Positions 5,904-13,041 are shown, numbered from the stretch's first letter. The stretch is 13,198 nucleotides of DNA from Oscillospiraceae bacterium (GCA_015065205.1 SVQS01000035.1:1-13198); one strand, 5' to 3'. Notes: generated by a model from the sequence alone, not told the origin. Program-made: numbers and translations.

Positions 5904-5934
5904 GTTATACACTATCAAGTTGCTTTACAGTCAA
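5904..5934 (-). promoter_or_regulatory. MerR-type promoter with 19-bp spacer and dyad operator (probable autoregulation)
   Basis: On the minus strand TTGACT (5929-5934) and TATAAC (5904-5909) are 19 bp apart, the long spacing typical of MerR-controlled promoters. The spacer region holds the imperfect palindrome ACTGTAAAG-CAA-CTTGATAGT (5911-5931), whose half-sites agree at 7 of 9 positions. It lies about 20 bases before the start codon of the MerR gene. Confidence 0.75.
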
Positions 5935-6018
5935 GCGTTTTTTGAAAATTTCAAAATTTGTTTACATTTTAATTACTTCGTATTTATTTTATCATATTCG
6001 ACAAAGGGTGTCAAGGAA

Positions 6019-6054
6019 TAAAAAAATAAAGCAACCCGATTGGGTTGCTTTATT
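6019..6054 (-). terminator. Rho-independent terminator of tRNA-Thr
   Basis: On the minus strand AATAAAGCAACCC pairs with GGGTTGCTTTATT around an AATC loop (plus-strand arms 6025-6037 and 6042-6054) and the stem runs into seven T residues. The first base of the stem is the final A of the tRNA CCA end, so tRNA and terminator abut with no spacer. Confidence 0.9.
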
Positions 6055-6129
6055 GGAGCTGGTAATCAGAATCGAACTGATGACCTCGTCATTACCAATG
6101 ACGTGCTCTACCGACTGAGCCATACCAGC
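6054..6129 (-). tRNA. tRNA-Thr, anticodon GGT
   Basis: The complement folds as a full cloverleaf of 76 nt: acceptor GCTGGTA/TACCAGC, a D-arm closed by GCTC/GAGC, anticodon stem CGTCA/TGACG with loop TTGGTAA (anticodon GGT), T-arm ATCAG-TTCGATT-CTGAT, discriminator T and an encoded CCA (plus-strand TGG at 6054-6056). The GGT anticodon reads ACC and ACU. The gene has its own promoter and terminator and is not clustered with other tRNAs. Confidence 0.96.
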
Positions 6130-6144
6130 ACCTGCGACTTTGTT

Positions 6145-6173
6145 ATTATACCAAATTCAAACGCATTTGTCAA
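6145..6173 (-). promoter_or_regulatory. Promoter of tRNA-Thr
   Basis: On the minus strand TTGACA (6168-6173) and TATAAT (6145-6150) are perfect consensus hexamers separated by 17 bp, consistent with strong stable-RNA expression. Transcription should start about 8 bases before the mature tRNA. Confidence 0.9.
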
Positions 6174-6245
6174 GCCCTTTTTCAAAAATATTTTTGTTTT
6201 TTCTTTTTTTCGTGTTTTTATGACTTTTTTTGCCTTTATTTTATA

Positions 6246-6287
6246 AAGACGGGCAAGCAACCGCAGTTGCTTGCCCATCTTTTTTTA
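6246..6287. terminator. Terminator downstream of the CNNM/CorC gene
   Basis: GGGCAAGCAAC (6251-6261) pairs with GTTGCTTGCCC (6266-6276); three or four further A/T and G/C pairs extend the base after one mismatch. On the minus strand it is followed by GTCTTTAT, on the plus strand by ATCTTTTTTT, so it is potentially bidirectional. It directly follows the stop codon of the minus-strand gene. Confidence 0.8.
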
Positions 6288-6288
6288 T

Positions 6289-7635
6289 TTAGTCATCCGA
6301 TTTTTCATCATCGTTTTCGTTATCTTCTTCGTCCTCATCAACCTGTGGGATCACTTCAACAGAGATCTCATGCGTCATTTGTTCATCCGCCGCCGTTACT
6401 TCTATATGCAGGTTAGCATAATCAAACGCAAAACCGATTTCCGGAATATTGCCACACACCTCGGAAAGCCATCCGTTTACGGTGTTGGACTCGATCTCGT
6501 CACTGTCCTCAAGCGAGAAGTATTCAAAGAACTCTTCTATGGAAACGCTGGAGAGCACACGATACTTGTTCTCTTCTATCAAAGCAATCGACTCTATTGC
6601 CTCATCCTGTTCGTCCCATATTTCGCCCAAAAGCTCTTCAATGATATCTTCCATCGTTACAATACCCGACATCTGTCCATATTCATTAACAACAAGCACC
6701 ATATGCGTACGGTTGCTCTGCATATCCTTGAAAAGTGCATCCAAGTGAATGGTTTCGGGAACAAACTCCGGCGTGAGGAAAACATCCTGCAGCTTAAAAT
6801 CGGGAGCGTTTCTCTTGAGCAGATAATTGCGCGTGTGAAGAACACCAACGATCTTATCGGCGCTCTCGGAATATACGGGAATACGGGAATACCCTTCTTC
6901 CTCGATGATGGCAAGAAGCTCATCGTCGGAGATATCCTCGGGAATGGTAACAACGGAATTGCGCTGCGTCATAACGTCAGCGGCAGAAAGACGCTCCAGC
7001 TTGAACACGTTTTTGATGTACTCAATGCCGTCTTTATCCAAAGTACCTTCATCTGCACCTGCATCGAGCATAACCACGATATCCTCCTCCGAAACAGCTT
7101 CATCCTTTTCGTGAGGATCGATGCCGAACAGACGGAGAACGAGATTTGTGGATGCAGTCAGGAACCAAATAATTGGCTTGAGAATGTTTGTTAAAAACGA
7201 AATAATACCGCACACACCGTTTGCCAGCTTTTCCTTATGCTTCATGGCAACGCGCTTAGGAACAAGCTCACCGAGAACGAGTGTGAAGTAGGAGAGTATC
7301 AACGTGATCAAAACAACCGAAATAGTATCGATCGTGCCAACGTATGCGTCTGCAACCTTAAAGGTCGACACGATAAATCCGGTCAGCTTATCGGCAAAGT
7401 TATCTGCTGCGAATGCAGAGCCGAGGAAGCCCGCAAGCGTAATTCCTACTTGAATTGCCGATAAAAACTTTGTGGGATCATCAATGATCTTGATTAACTT
7501 TTTGGCTTTTTTATCGCCTTCATCGGCGAGAGAACGCACCTTTTTTTCGTTGATAGAGATCAGAGCGATCTCCGTTGCAGCAAAAAAGGCATTCAGTAAA
7601 ATAAGTATAAATTGTAACAACAACTGTTGTAACAT
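6289..7635 (-). CDS. CNNM/CorC-HlyC family membrane protein (putative Mg2+ transporter, 'hemolysin family')
   Basis: The 448-residue product has the full architecture of the family. Residues 1-190 are the DUF21/CNNM membrane domain, with FFAATEIALISINEKKV near the N-terminus, GITLAGFLGSAFA and the signature GELVPK at 122-127. Two CBS domains cover about 215-340 (VMTQRNSVVTIPED, GYSRIPVYSESADKIVG, MVLVVNEYGQMSGIVTMEDI) and a CorC/HlyC domain covers about 350-430. An acidic tail of mostly Asp, Glu and Asn ends the protein. Members use Na+ to move Mg2+ out of cells; the CBS pair binds Mg-ATP. The 'hemolysin' name is historical. The ATG has GGGAGG 13 bases upstream, a long spacing. Expression should pass through the uORF and attenuator-like hairpin in its ~210-nt leader. 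Confidence 0.93.
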   Translation of the reverse strand: MLQQLLLQFILILLNAFFAATEIALISINEKKVRSLADEGDKKAKKLIKIIDDPTKFLSAIQVGITLAGFLGSAFAADNFADKLTGFIVSTFKVADAYVGTIDTISVVLITLILSYFTLVLGELVPKRVAMKHKEKLANGVCGIISFLTNILKPIIWFLTASTNLVLRLFGIDPHEKDEAVSEEDIVVMLDAGADEGTLDKDGIEYIKNVFKLERLSAADVMTQRNSVVTIPEDISDDELLAIIEEEGYSRIPVYSESADKIVGVLHTRNYLLKRNAPDFKLQDVFLTPEFVPETIHLDALFKDMQSNRTHMVLVVNEYGQMSGIVTMEDIIEELLGEIWDEQDEAIESIALIEENKYRVLSSVSIEEFFEYFSLEDSDEIESNTVNGWLSEVCGNIPEIGFAFDYANLHIEVTAADEQMTHEISVEVIPQVDEDEEDNENDDEKSDD

Positions 7636-7707
7636 AGTGGTTTAAATTCCTCCCTAAAAATAAAATCTCAAATATGTTTTGATTGTTTTGGTGCCAAAAA
7701 ACGACAC

Positions 7708-7749
7708 AAAAAGGCGCACCCACCCTGTCCTGTGCAGTGTAGATGTGCC
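7708..7749 (-). terminator. Attenuator-like hairpin in the CNNM/CorC leader
   Basis: On the minus strand GGCACATCTAC (7739-7749) can pair with GTGGGTGCGCC (7713-7723) at 10 of 11 positions, two of them G-U, and TTTTT (7708-7712) follows directly. The loop ACTGCACAGGACAGG may add a three-pair inner stem. The left arm starts one base after the stop codon of the upstream 20-codon reading frame, and the hairpin ends about 70 bases before the main start codon. This is the layout of a translation-coupled transcription attenuator. A weaker rival pairing exists between GGTGC in the right arm and GCACC at 7690-7694. Confidence 0.65.
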
Positions 7750-7750
7750 G

Positions 7751-7813
7751 CTAACATAACAAAATTCGATTCAAAGGGATACAGTTCGCATCGCCGCTAC
7801 TGTCGCCGTCCAT
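7751..7813 (-). CDS. Putative 20-residue leader peptide upstream of the CNNM/CorC gene
   Basis: Within the leader transcript an ATG opens a 20-codon frame ending in TAG. The peptide reads MDGDSSGDANC followed by IPLNRILLC. AGGAGG lies upstream (7827-7832), with GGAGG 13 bases from the ATG, the same unusual spacing as for the main gene. The frame begins about 30 nt after the predicted transcription start and ends one base before an attenuator-like hairpin. The N-terminal half has three Asp residues and matches the first six positions of an EF-hand loop (D-x-D-x-S-G); a single Pro follows. Acidic and Pro-containing leader peptides such as MgtL destabilise ribosomes at low Mg2+. By analogy this could tie expression of a Mg2+ transporter to Mg2+. 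Translation is unproven and I know no homologue. Confidence 0.55.
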   Translation of the reverse strand: MDGDSSGDANCIPLNRILLC

Positions 7814-7850
7814 GTCGAGTTCAGATCCTCCTTTTTTCAAGATTGCGACT

Positions 7851-7879
7851 ATTATAGCATACTTTTGGAGATTTGTCAA
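7851..7879 (-). promoter_or_regulatory. Promoter of the CNNM/CorC transcription unit
   Basis: On the minus strand TTGACA (7874-7879) and TATAAT (7851-7856) are perfect hexamers with a 17-bp spacer, and A-tracts lie just upstream. The predicted start near 7844 gives a leader of about 210 nt, far longer than for the other genes here. Confidence 0.88.
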
Positions 7880-7906
7880 GAGTTTTTTTCATTTTTTATT
7901 GATAAC

Positions 7907-7944
7907 GTAAAATGCCGACGAGGAATCCATTCCCCATCGGCATT
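7907..7944 (-). terminator. Terminator of the right-hand operon
   Basis: AATGCCGACGAGGAAT (7911-7926) pairs with ATTCCCCATCGGCATT (7929-7944) at 14 of 16 positions. On the minus strand the stem ends in TTTT. It lies 18 bases past the stop codon of the CPBP protease gene and before the oppositely placed CNNM promoter region, closing the operon. Confidence 0.8.
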
Positions 7945-7962
7945 GTTTTCGCAAAAATGCGT

Positions 7963-8712
7963 TTATTGTAAATTGCTTTTTTCTTCTCTTTTATCTCTAC
8001 ATGCCAAGGCAAGATAGGTCGCATATCCTCCCGTGATAACAGTAAGCAGAATACAGGAAAGAATACGCTGCTCGTTTGTCAGACTGTCGGTTGCAAAAAC
8101 GCTGATGGCATTGAAAAGTCCATGAGCGGCGATGCAAAGGATAAGACTCTTGCTCCTGTAATACATCATTACAAACATAAATCCCGCCGCGGTGGCGTAA
8201 ATCACTTGCAAAAGGTTTGGCAAAAGATCTGCCCCCGAGCCGTTGACAAGATTGATGATGTGTCCAATACCAAAAGTCACGCTGGAAACGATAATAGCGG
8301 ATGTAAGGTTCTCTTTCTTCATCGCACTGAACAGAAGTCCACGAAAAATGACTTCCTCCAAAAAACCTACACCAAACATCGTCAGAATGTAGAGCACGGT
8401 TTCCACAGCGCCGTAATTGAGCGTGACGCCAAACCACAAATTGGCAGTCAGCATCAAAAGAACGGGCAGATAATAAAGCATTGCGCGCGCAGATGTTTTC
8501 GAGGGGCACAGACCGTATTCTTCACACAGCTGATTCTTCTTCAAAAAGACGAACAGAATTACCGAAAGCAGCAGCGCAATGGGAAGCGTGACCGATTTTT
8601 GCACACCGAGCATTTGGGAGAGGGAGTCCCCCACCGACATCAGTACACAGTAGGCAACGATCCACGCAACCGCAAACCAAATATTGCTTTTTTCGTACAG
8701 CTTTTTCAGCAT
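7963..8712 (-). CDS. CPBP family intramembrane metalloprotease (CAAX/Abi-type)
   Basis: The 249-residue product is hydrophobic with six to eight likely membrane segments and carries the three family motifs in order: E119-E120-x3-R124 (LEEVIFRG), F147-x3-H151 (FGIGH) and H197-x3-N201 (HGLFN). These residues form the intramembrane metal site of Rce1/CPBP proteases, whose members process prenylated proteins, bacteriocins or signalling proteins; the bacterial substrate is usually unknown. The ATG has AGGAGG 8 bases upstream. It is the last gene of the minus-strand operon, 31 bp after the SDR fusion, and is followed by a terminator. No bacteriocin-like peptide gene is seen next to it, so a housekeeping role is as likely as an immunity role. 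Confidence 0.9.
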   Translation of the reverse strand: MLKKLYEKSNIWFAVAWIVAYCVLMSVGDSLSQMLGVQKSVTLPIALLLSVILFVFLKKNQLCEEYGLCPSKTSARAMLYYLPVLLMLTANLWFGVTLNYGAVETVLYILTMFGVGFLEEVIFRGLLFSAMKKENLTSAIIVSSVTFGIGHIINLVNGSGADLLPNLLQVIYATAAGFMFVMMYYRSKSLILCIAAHGLFNAISVFATDSLTNEQRILSCILLTVITGGYATYLALACRDKREEKSNLQ

Positions 8713-8743
8713 TGTGTTACCTCCTCTCAGAGTTGAATTTCCC

Positions 8744-9868
8744 TCACCGCAAAACCCGCTTAATAATCCATAGCTGCAAGCGTTTTGGGAGAATATTCAG
8801 CATCAAAAGTAAGGGATTTCGATTGATGCTGTATGCGAATTTGGGATGCCGCTTACCAATGATGCAAAAACACTTTTGTGCAATCCGCGTAGGCGGAATG
8901 CATCTTGCTTCAACACGTTCTACAATGCCCTTAAAACGCTTGGCATTGCAAGAATAGAGCTGTGTCCCCTCGCAAAAGCGATCGAGTGCCGTGGTAGATG
9001 CACCAAGCATATTCGTCTCTACCGCGCCTGCGCGCAGAACGGAAACAGAAATGCCCAAAAGCTGCAGCTCCATACAGAGGGAATAAGCGTATTTATCGAG
9101 CGCGGCTTTGGTGATAGCATAAATGCCCGTAAACGGAAGCGGATCAAGAGGTGCGAGCTCACTTGTGGTAATAAGAATACGACTTCCCTTGTCCAAAAGC
9201 GGTAAGAAATGCTTGTTGACCAAATACACACCGCGCACATTGATATCGAATATACGCTCATACGCCTCAGTGGATATTTCCACAAGAGAATCGAGCATAT
9301 AAACGCCTGCAAAGTGAATGATGGCATCGAGCTTATCGGTCATTTGAGAAACCGACACAACGGCTCTTTGAACGCTTTTTTCGTCGGTGAGGTCGGCAAC
9401 GATAGGAGTAATGCGCTCCCCTGCCTCGATTGCCACACGGTCAAGCGCAAATACGTGATACCCCTGTGCGGCAAACAAATCGACGGTTGCGCGTCCCATG
9501 CCGCCGGCGGCACCGGTGATGAGTATAGACTTCATTTGTTTCTTCATCCTATTTGCAACGTACGGATCTTCGGGGTCGCAACCGTCAACTGTCAAAACCG
9601 TTACTTCTTCCCAAATTTGAGAAAGAGACGCACCATCGAACACCTTTGCCGATGCAAACTCTTCAAAGGATGGATAGTCAAATGCATTGCTACCATCGGC
9701 AGTTAAGCCGAACCAATAGACGTCTTTTTTCGTCTTTCTGTTAAACGATTTCCCCATCCAACAATTGTCGAATTTGTCACTTCCATTTACCGAAAATTCA
9801 ATTTCAAGACAGTACTTACCTTGTGTTTCAAATGCGAACAAACTTCGGATTTGATCGAATGTTATCAT
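8744..9868 (-). CDS. SDR family oxidoreductase with an unrecognised ~105-residue N-terminal domain
   Basis: I start at the ATG giving MITFDQIRSL since AAAGGAA is 6 bases upstream; the frame stays open for 62 more codons upstream, but that part overlaps the previous gene. Residues 1-105 are a small domain (YCLEIEFSVNGSDKFDNCWMGK, DVYWFGLTADG, SAKVFDGASLSQIWEEV, VDGCDP) that I do not recognise but that looks like a stand-alone clostridial protein. From M112 a classical short-chain dehydrogenase follows: nucleotide motif T118-G-A-A-G-G-M-G125, AD at 158-159, HFAG at 185-188, N210, S236, and Y250-x3-K254. The C-terminal extension with a hydrophobic LLLMLNILPKRLQLW resembles retinol or steroid dehydrogenase-like SDRs. 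It should oxidise or reduce an alcohol/ketone with NAD(P). An independent start at M112 (ATG 9533-9535) preceded by AGGATGAAG is possible. It sits 10 bp after a methyltransferase-like gene. Confidence 0.85.
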   Translation of the reverse strand: MITFDQIRSLFAFETQGKYCLEIEFSVNGSDKFDNCWMGKSFNRKTKKDVYWFGLTADGSNAFDYPSFEEFASAKVFDGASLSQIWEEVTVLTVDGCDPEDPYVANRMKKQMKSILITGAAGGMGRATVDLFAAQGYHVFALDRVAIEAGERITPIVADLTDEKSVQRAVVSVSQMTDKLDAIIHFAGVYMLDSLVEISTEAYERIFDINVRGVYLVNKHFLPLLDKGSRILITTSELAPLDPLPFTGIYAITKAALDKYAYSLCMELQLLGISVSVLRAGAVETNMLGASTTALDRFCEGTQLYSCNAKRFKGIVERVEARCIPPTRIAQKCFCIIGKRHPKFAYSINRNPLLLMLNILPKRLQLWIIKRVLR

Positions 9869-9878
9869 AGTTCTTCCT

Positions 9879-10895
9879 TTATTTGTTATAAAATTCCTCT
9901 GCCGCTGAGAAGAAGGCATTGATATTCTCCCACGGAGTCTTGGGCGGAATGTCACAACCCGAGGACAGCACAAAATTGGGATACGGTGTGCATTTTTTGA
10001 GGAGTTCGGTAGTCGCCTCGCGAACCGAATCGGGCGTCCCCATGCGAAGAACACCTACGGGGTCGATGTTGCCCATTACTACCACATCGGCAGGAACTTT
10101 TTTGAGAATATCCTTTTCTAAATCCACAACGTTGCCAAAATGATACGCCGCCGCCCCTGTGGAAAGAATGGACGGAAGCATCTTGGGAACGTTGTCGCCG
10201 CAGTTGTGGTAGATGACGATAAAGTGATCATCTTGCACAGCATCCACGATCTGTTTGACATAAGGTGCGGAAAATTCCTCTTCCAAAGAGGGAGAAAGCA
10301 ACCCTGCTACGGGTTCTGCCATTACAATACCGTCAGCTCCAACCTCGCGGTAAGCTTTGGCGTAAGCAATGAGAAACTGCGTGCATTTTTGGAGCACCGT
10401 ATGTACCATATCGGGATCGTCATAGCAATCCATCATAATTTCGGAGACATCAAAAAGGCGCGCCGCAAGCGAAAAAGGCCCAATCATGCCCGCGAGAACG
10501 GGACGGTCGGTAATGCTTTCTTTCGCTTTTTGAATAGCGTCAAGATAGATCCCCGTTCTGCCGCTCCCCACTGTGGGAACAGCAAGCGCCTCTGCCTCGT
10601 CCGCGTCATTGATGATACGCCCTTTGATGGTAGGCACTTCATCATCGGTGACGGTAACGGTTGCGCCAAAGCATTCGGCTTCAACCGAGAGGTCCATAAA
10701 GCTGACCGATGCCGCCGCGGGGGTATTCTCTGCCACGGCTTGCATACCGCGCGCTTGCAGAGTGCTATCCGAGATCATCTCTCTTACATTAACGCCAAGC
10801 AAACTCACAGACGGGAACGAAAGGATCGGCATCGGCTTTTTGTGGTGGTTGCCGATGAGATCGGCAATCCATTGTTTCATATTGTAATTTGACAT
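9879..10895 (-). CDS. MtaA/MtbA-type URO-D superfamily protein with intact zinc motif
   Basis: The ATG giving MSNYNMKQW is preferred because GAGGA lies 8 bases upstream. The 338-residue protein is a URO-D fold (PF01208) of the methylcobalamin:coenzyme M methyltransferase type rather than true HemE, which would carry an RQAGR motif. It holds the zinc signature His-x-Cys...Cys: H230-N-C232-G and C314 in SSGCDIPP. The 81-residue spacing is close to that in MetE (82), and DPVGVL and GADGIVMAEPVAGLLSP fit the barrel. In this group the zinc activates a thiol that takes a methyl group from a corrinoid. It is the only one of the four paralogues here with this motif, so it is the likeliest catalytic methyltransferase. 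It follows the preceding paralogue by 11 bp. Confidence 0.87.
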   Translation of the reverse strand: MSNYNMKQWIADLIGNHHKKPMPILSFPSVSLLGVNVREMISDSTLQARGMQAVAENTPAAASVSFMDLSVEAECFGATVTVTDDEVPTIKGRIINDADEAEALAVPTVGSGRTGIYLDAIQKAKESITDRPVLAGMIGPFSLAARLFDVSEIMMDCYDDPDMVHTVLQKCTQFLIAYAKAYREVGADGIVMAEPVAGLLSPSLEEEFSAPYVKQIVDAVQDDHFIVIYHNCGDNVPKMLPSILSTGAAAYHFGNVVDLEKDILKKVPADVVVMGNIDPVGVLRMGTPDSVREATTELLKKCTPYPNFVLSSGCDIPPKTPWENINAFFSAAEEFYNK

Positions 10896-10906
10896 TGTTT
10901 TCTTCC

Positions 10907-11890
10907 TCAATTTTGACTTGGGATTTCACTGCGCGCAAGCTCGTAAACGAGATCGTATGCGGCATTCAGATCTTCCATCGTGCAATGCGATTGCACAAAG
11001 TGCGTGGTGCAACAGATCCAACGACGACCGTGCATTTTTGCAAACACACGTCTGATTTCGTCAAGCAGCTCTGCCTGCGGCAGAATTCCAACCGCCGATT
11101 GCACGCAAAGACCGCCAAGTATGGCGAACTTATCAGCATATTTTTCGATGTAAGTATCATACGACATCCCAGCACTTTCCTGCCACGGGTGCACCATATC
11201 GATGCCGATTTCCGCCAAGTCGTCGGTGATCTTATCGATGCAACCGTCGGAGTGCAGGCTAACGAACACACCGCGCGAATGTACGTGGTCAATAACACGC
11301 CCAAGATTCGGCTTGATCAGTTCGCGCCAGAGGTCGGGAGCGAACATCAAGTCTCTTTGCGTTCCCCAGTCATCGGAGATATGGATGCAATCCATACCCA
11401 TATCGATGCAGATGTCGGCAAATTCGATGATCCAATCGGCTTGACGTCGGTAAAACTCGCCGAGCTCCTCGGGGTACAAAAGCAGATACATCAGCTGGTT
11501 TTGAATACCGAACACTTCATTGAAAAACTCGAAAAATCCGGGCGTTTGCACGTAGCAAAAGCGCCCCTTGGATTTGTGATAATCAAAAGCTGCTTTGAGA
11601 GCAGTATAATCTCCTTTTTTGGGGGAAACGTGAAATGCTTCCTCAATAAGAAGATCGGGGGTAAGCTCGTCATTCTCGCGCTTCAAACGCTCAACAAGCC
11701 CTTTATCAAAGGGACAGGGATGACCGAAAATGTGCGCGGCATCAAATTCGTAGTGATCTTCAAATGCCTCGGGTGTTCCCCACGTGGCGGCAAATTTGTC
11801 TCTGAGGTTCCAAGCCACCCAACCATAGATCGGTTGGCGGTCGGTGGGAAGCCCTAAAATGGTGTTGCGGACTCTTTGTGTACCGTTCAT
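10907..11890 (-). CDS. URO-D superfamily protein lacking the zinc Cys motif
   Basis: I choose the ATG giving MNGTQRVRNT because AAAGGAG is 6 bases upstream; a TTG 11 codons earlier overlaps the previous stop codon. The 327-residue product is a URO-D-type barrel starting with RVRNTILGLPTDRQPIYGWVAW, with CIHISDDWGTQRDLMFAPDLW (residues 168-188) near mid-length. At the zinc-ligand place it has H213-S-D215-G-C instead of His-x-Cys, and near the C-terminus CCTTHFVQSHCTME with C293, C294, H297, H302 and C303. It therefore cannot use the standard MtaA zinc centre. It may be a demethylase partner acting on a different ligand set. Located between two paralogues with gaps of 29 and 11 bp. Confidence 0.85.
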   Translation of the reverse strand: MNGTQRVRNTILGLPTDRQPIYGWVAWNLRDKFAATWGTPEAFEDHYEFDAAHIFGHPCPFDKGLVERLKRENDELTPDLLIEEAFHVSPKKGDYTALKAAFDYHKSKGRFCYVQTPGFFEFFNEVFGIQNQLMYLLLYPEELGEFYRRQADWIIEFADICIDMGMDCIHISDDWGTQRDLMFAPDLWRELIKPNLGRVIDHVHSRGVFVSLHSDGCIDKITDDLAEIGIDMVHPWQESAGMSYDTYIEKYADKFAILGGLCVQSAVGILPQAELLDEIRRVFAKMHGRRWICCTTHFVQSHCTMEDLNAAYDLVYELARSEIPSQN

Positions 11891-11919
11891 TGTTTTCTCC
11901 TTTGGTTCGCAAGAAAAAA

Positions 11920-13041
11920 TCAAATCTTGATCTTCTTGATTTCCTCAGCATAATATTGCACAAGCTCAAATTTTGAGCCGGGCATCAGGCGATGATCGGG
12001 GCAAGGAATGAATCCGCCCATCGAAGCCAGCCGCTTCATTCTCTCAATTTCGGCATCTACCGCTTTTTTATCCTTGCGGAGCGCGGTCTTATCCATACCG
12101 CCCACGCCCAAAAGGCTTTCGCCGTATTTTTTACGGGCGGGCTCAAATTGGTCGCCCCAAACGCCAACCTCAATGGGAAAGAGGACGTTAACACCATTCT
12201 CCAGCCACGTGCCGATCAACTTTTCGGTTACGCCGTCACAGTCAAGGGAAATAATATCAATGCCATACTTGTGACAAAGTTCATTGCGGCGTTTGTAGTG
12301 CTTGGCACAAAGCTCGTCAAAAATCTCGGGAGAAAGCAATGGGCCGTTTTTGAAGCAGATATCCTCCCAATAATGCCCGAAGTCAAATCGTGCTCCCGTT
12401 GCCAACGTTACTTCAGCACATTTGTATTGCATCTCGGCATAGGTATCGACAATGTCGGCAAACAGATCTTCGTCCTCGTCGTACATCAAATAACTCATCC
12501 CCACAACTGTGCAAATGTCGCGGATGTGCCCCATCACGCTGCCAAGACCGATACCGATCGGCACGGTTTTATCACGTGTTTCGTTAAAGGTCTCAAAATA
12601 CGTGGTGTTGTAGCGCTCGGGGGTATATTGCATTCTGGAACGGTAAAACTTTTCAAAAGCTTCTCTATCCTTAAGCAGATAGTCGTCCTCCGAGGGAATG
12701 GAAGCAATGCCGGGCTTGATGCGTTCAATGACACCCGTGCCCGTTTGCACGCGTTGTGTTCCGTCGGGGAGCGTTTCCAAAACCTTGCGCTCGAAATAGG
12801 GGTACAAACCGGTATGTATATTTACGCTATGTCCCCAAACGCAATCCCAGCCAATGATCTTATCGAGTTCCTTTTGCGCATCGCTGCCGTCTGCTCCGGC
12901 TTTTTTGGCAAGCTCGGCGGAAATGTGACCTTGTGCTGCCCATTCATCGAGCAACTGTTGCCAATAGCCAAAGTGAACGGCAGGCATACGGTCTGCCTTC
13001 TTGTAATGCAAAATATTGAGACAGCGTTCCCGTGCATTCAT
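11920..13041 (-). CDS. URO-D superfamily protein (long form, DCDG / PCPDH type)
   Basis: The 373-residue product starts at ATG with AAGGAG 9 bases upstream. It begins MNARERCLNILHYKKADRMP, the usual 'R-x-R-x3-x-L-x-x-x-x-x-D-R-x-P' entry to URO-D-like proteins, and contains a second half with FDFGHYWEDICFKNGPLLSP (219-238), SLDCDG (265-270), VLFPIEVGVWGDQ and GGFIPCPDHRLMPG (342-355). The zinc His is replaced by D267 (D-C-D-G), and the C-terminal loop has C347, D349 and H350. The substrate is unknown; similar proteins occur in clostridial corrinoid and sugar or polyol gene clusters. It should be a cytoplasmic enzyme working with the adjacent paralogues. Confidence 0.85.
   Translation of the reverse strand: MNARERCLNILHYKKADRMPAVHFGYWQQLLDEWAAQGHISAELAKKAGADGSDAQKELDKIIGWDCVWGHSVNIHTGLYPYFERKVLETLPDGTQRVQTGTGVIERIKPGIASIPSEDDYLLKDREAFEKFYRSRMQYTPERYNTTYFETFNETRDKTVPIGIGLGSVMGHIRDICTVVGMSYLMYDEDEDLFADIVDTYAEMQYKCAEVTLATGARFDFGHYWEDICFKNGPLLSPEIFDELCAKHYKRRNELCHKYGIDIISLDCDGVTEKLIGTWLENGVNVLFPIEVGVWGDQFEPARKKYGESLLGVGGMDKTALRKDKKAVDAEIERMKRLASMGGFIPCPDHRLMPGSKFELVQYYAEEIKKIKI

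Noticed and set aside
6271..7194. Plus-strand 307-codon open frame
   Set aside because: Antisense of the CNNM/CorC gene, which has unmistakable motifs; the plus frame has none.
7636..7850. Known metal riboswitch (M-box or yybP-ykoY) in the CNNM/CorC leader
   Set aside because: I could not find the conserved core sequences of either class in the leader; the ORF plus hairpin explains the layout better.
9869..10054. 62-codon N-terminal extension of the SDR fusion
   Set aside because: It overlaps the end of the preceding gene and has Arg/Pro-rich composition; the ATG at 9868 has a good AAAGGAA at the proper distance.
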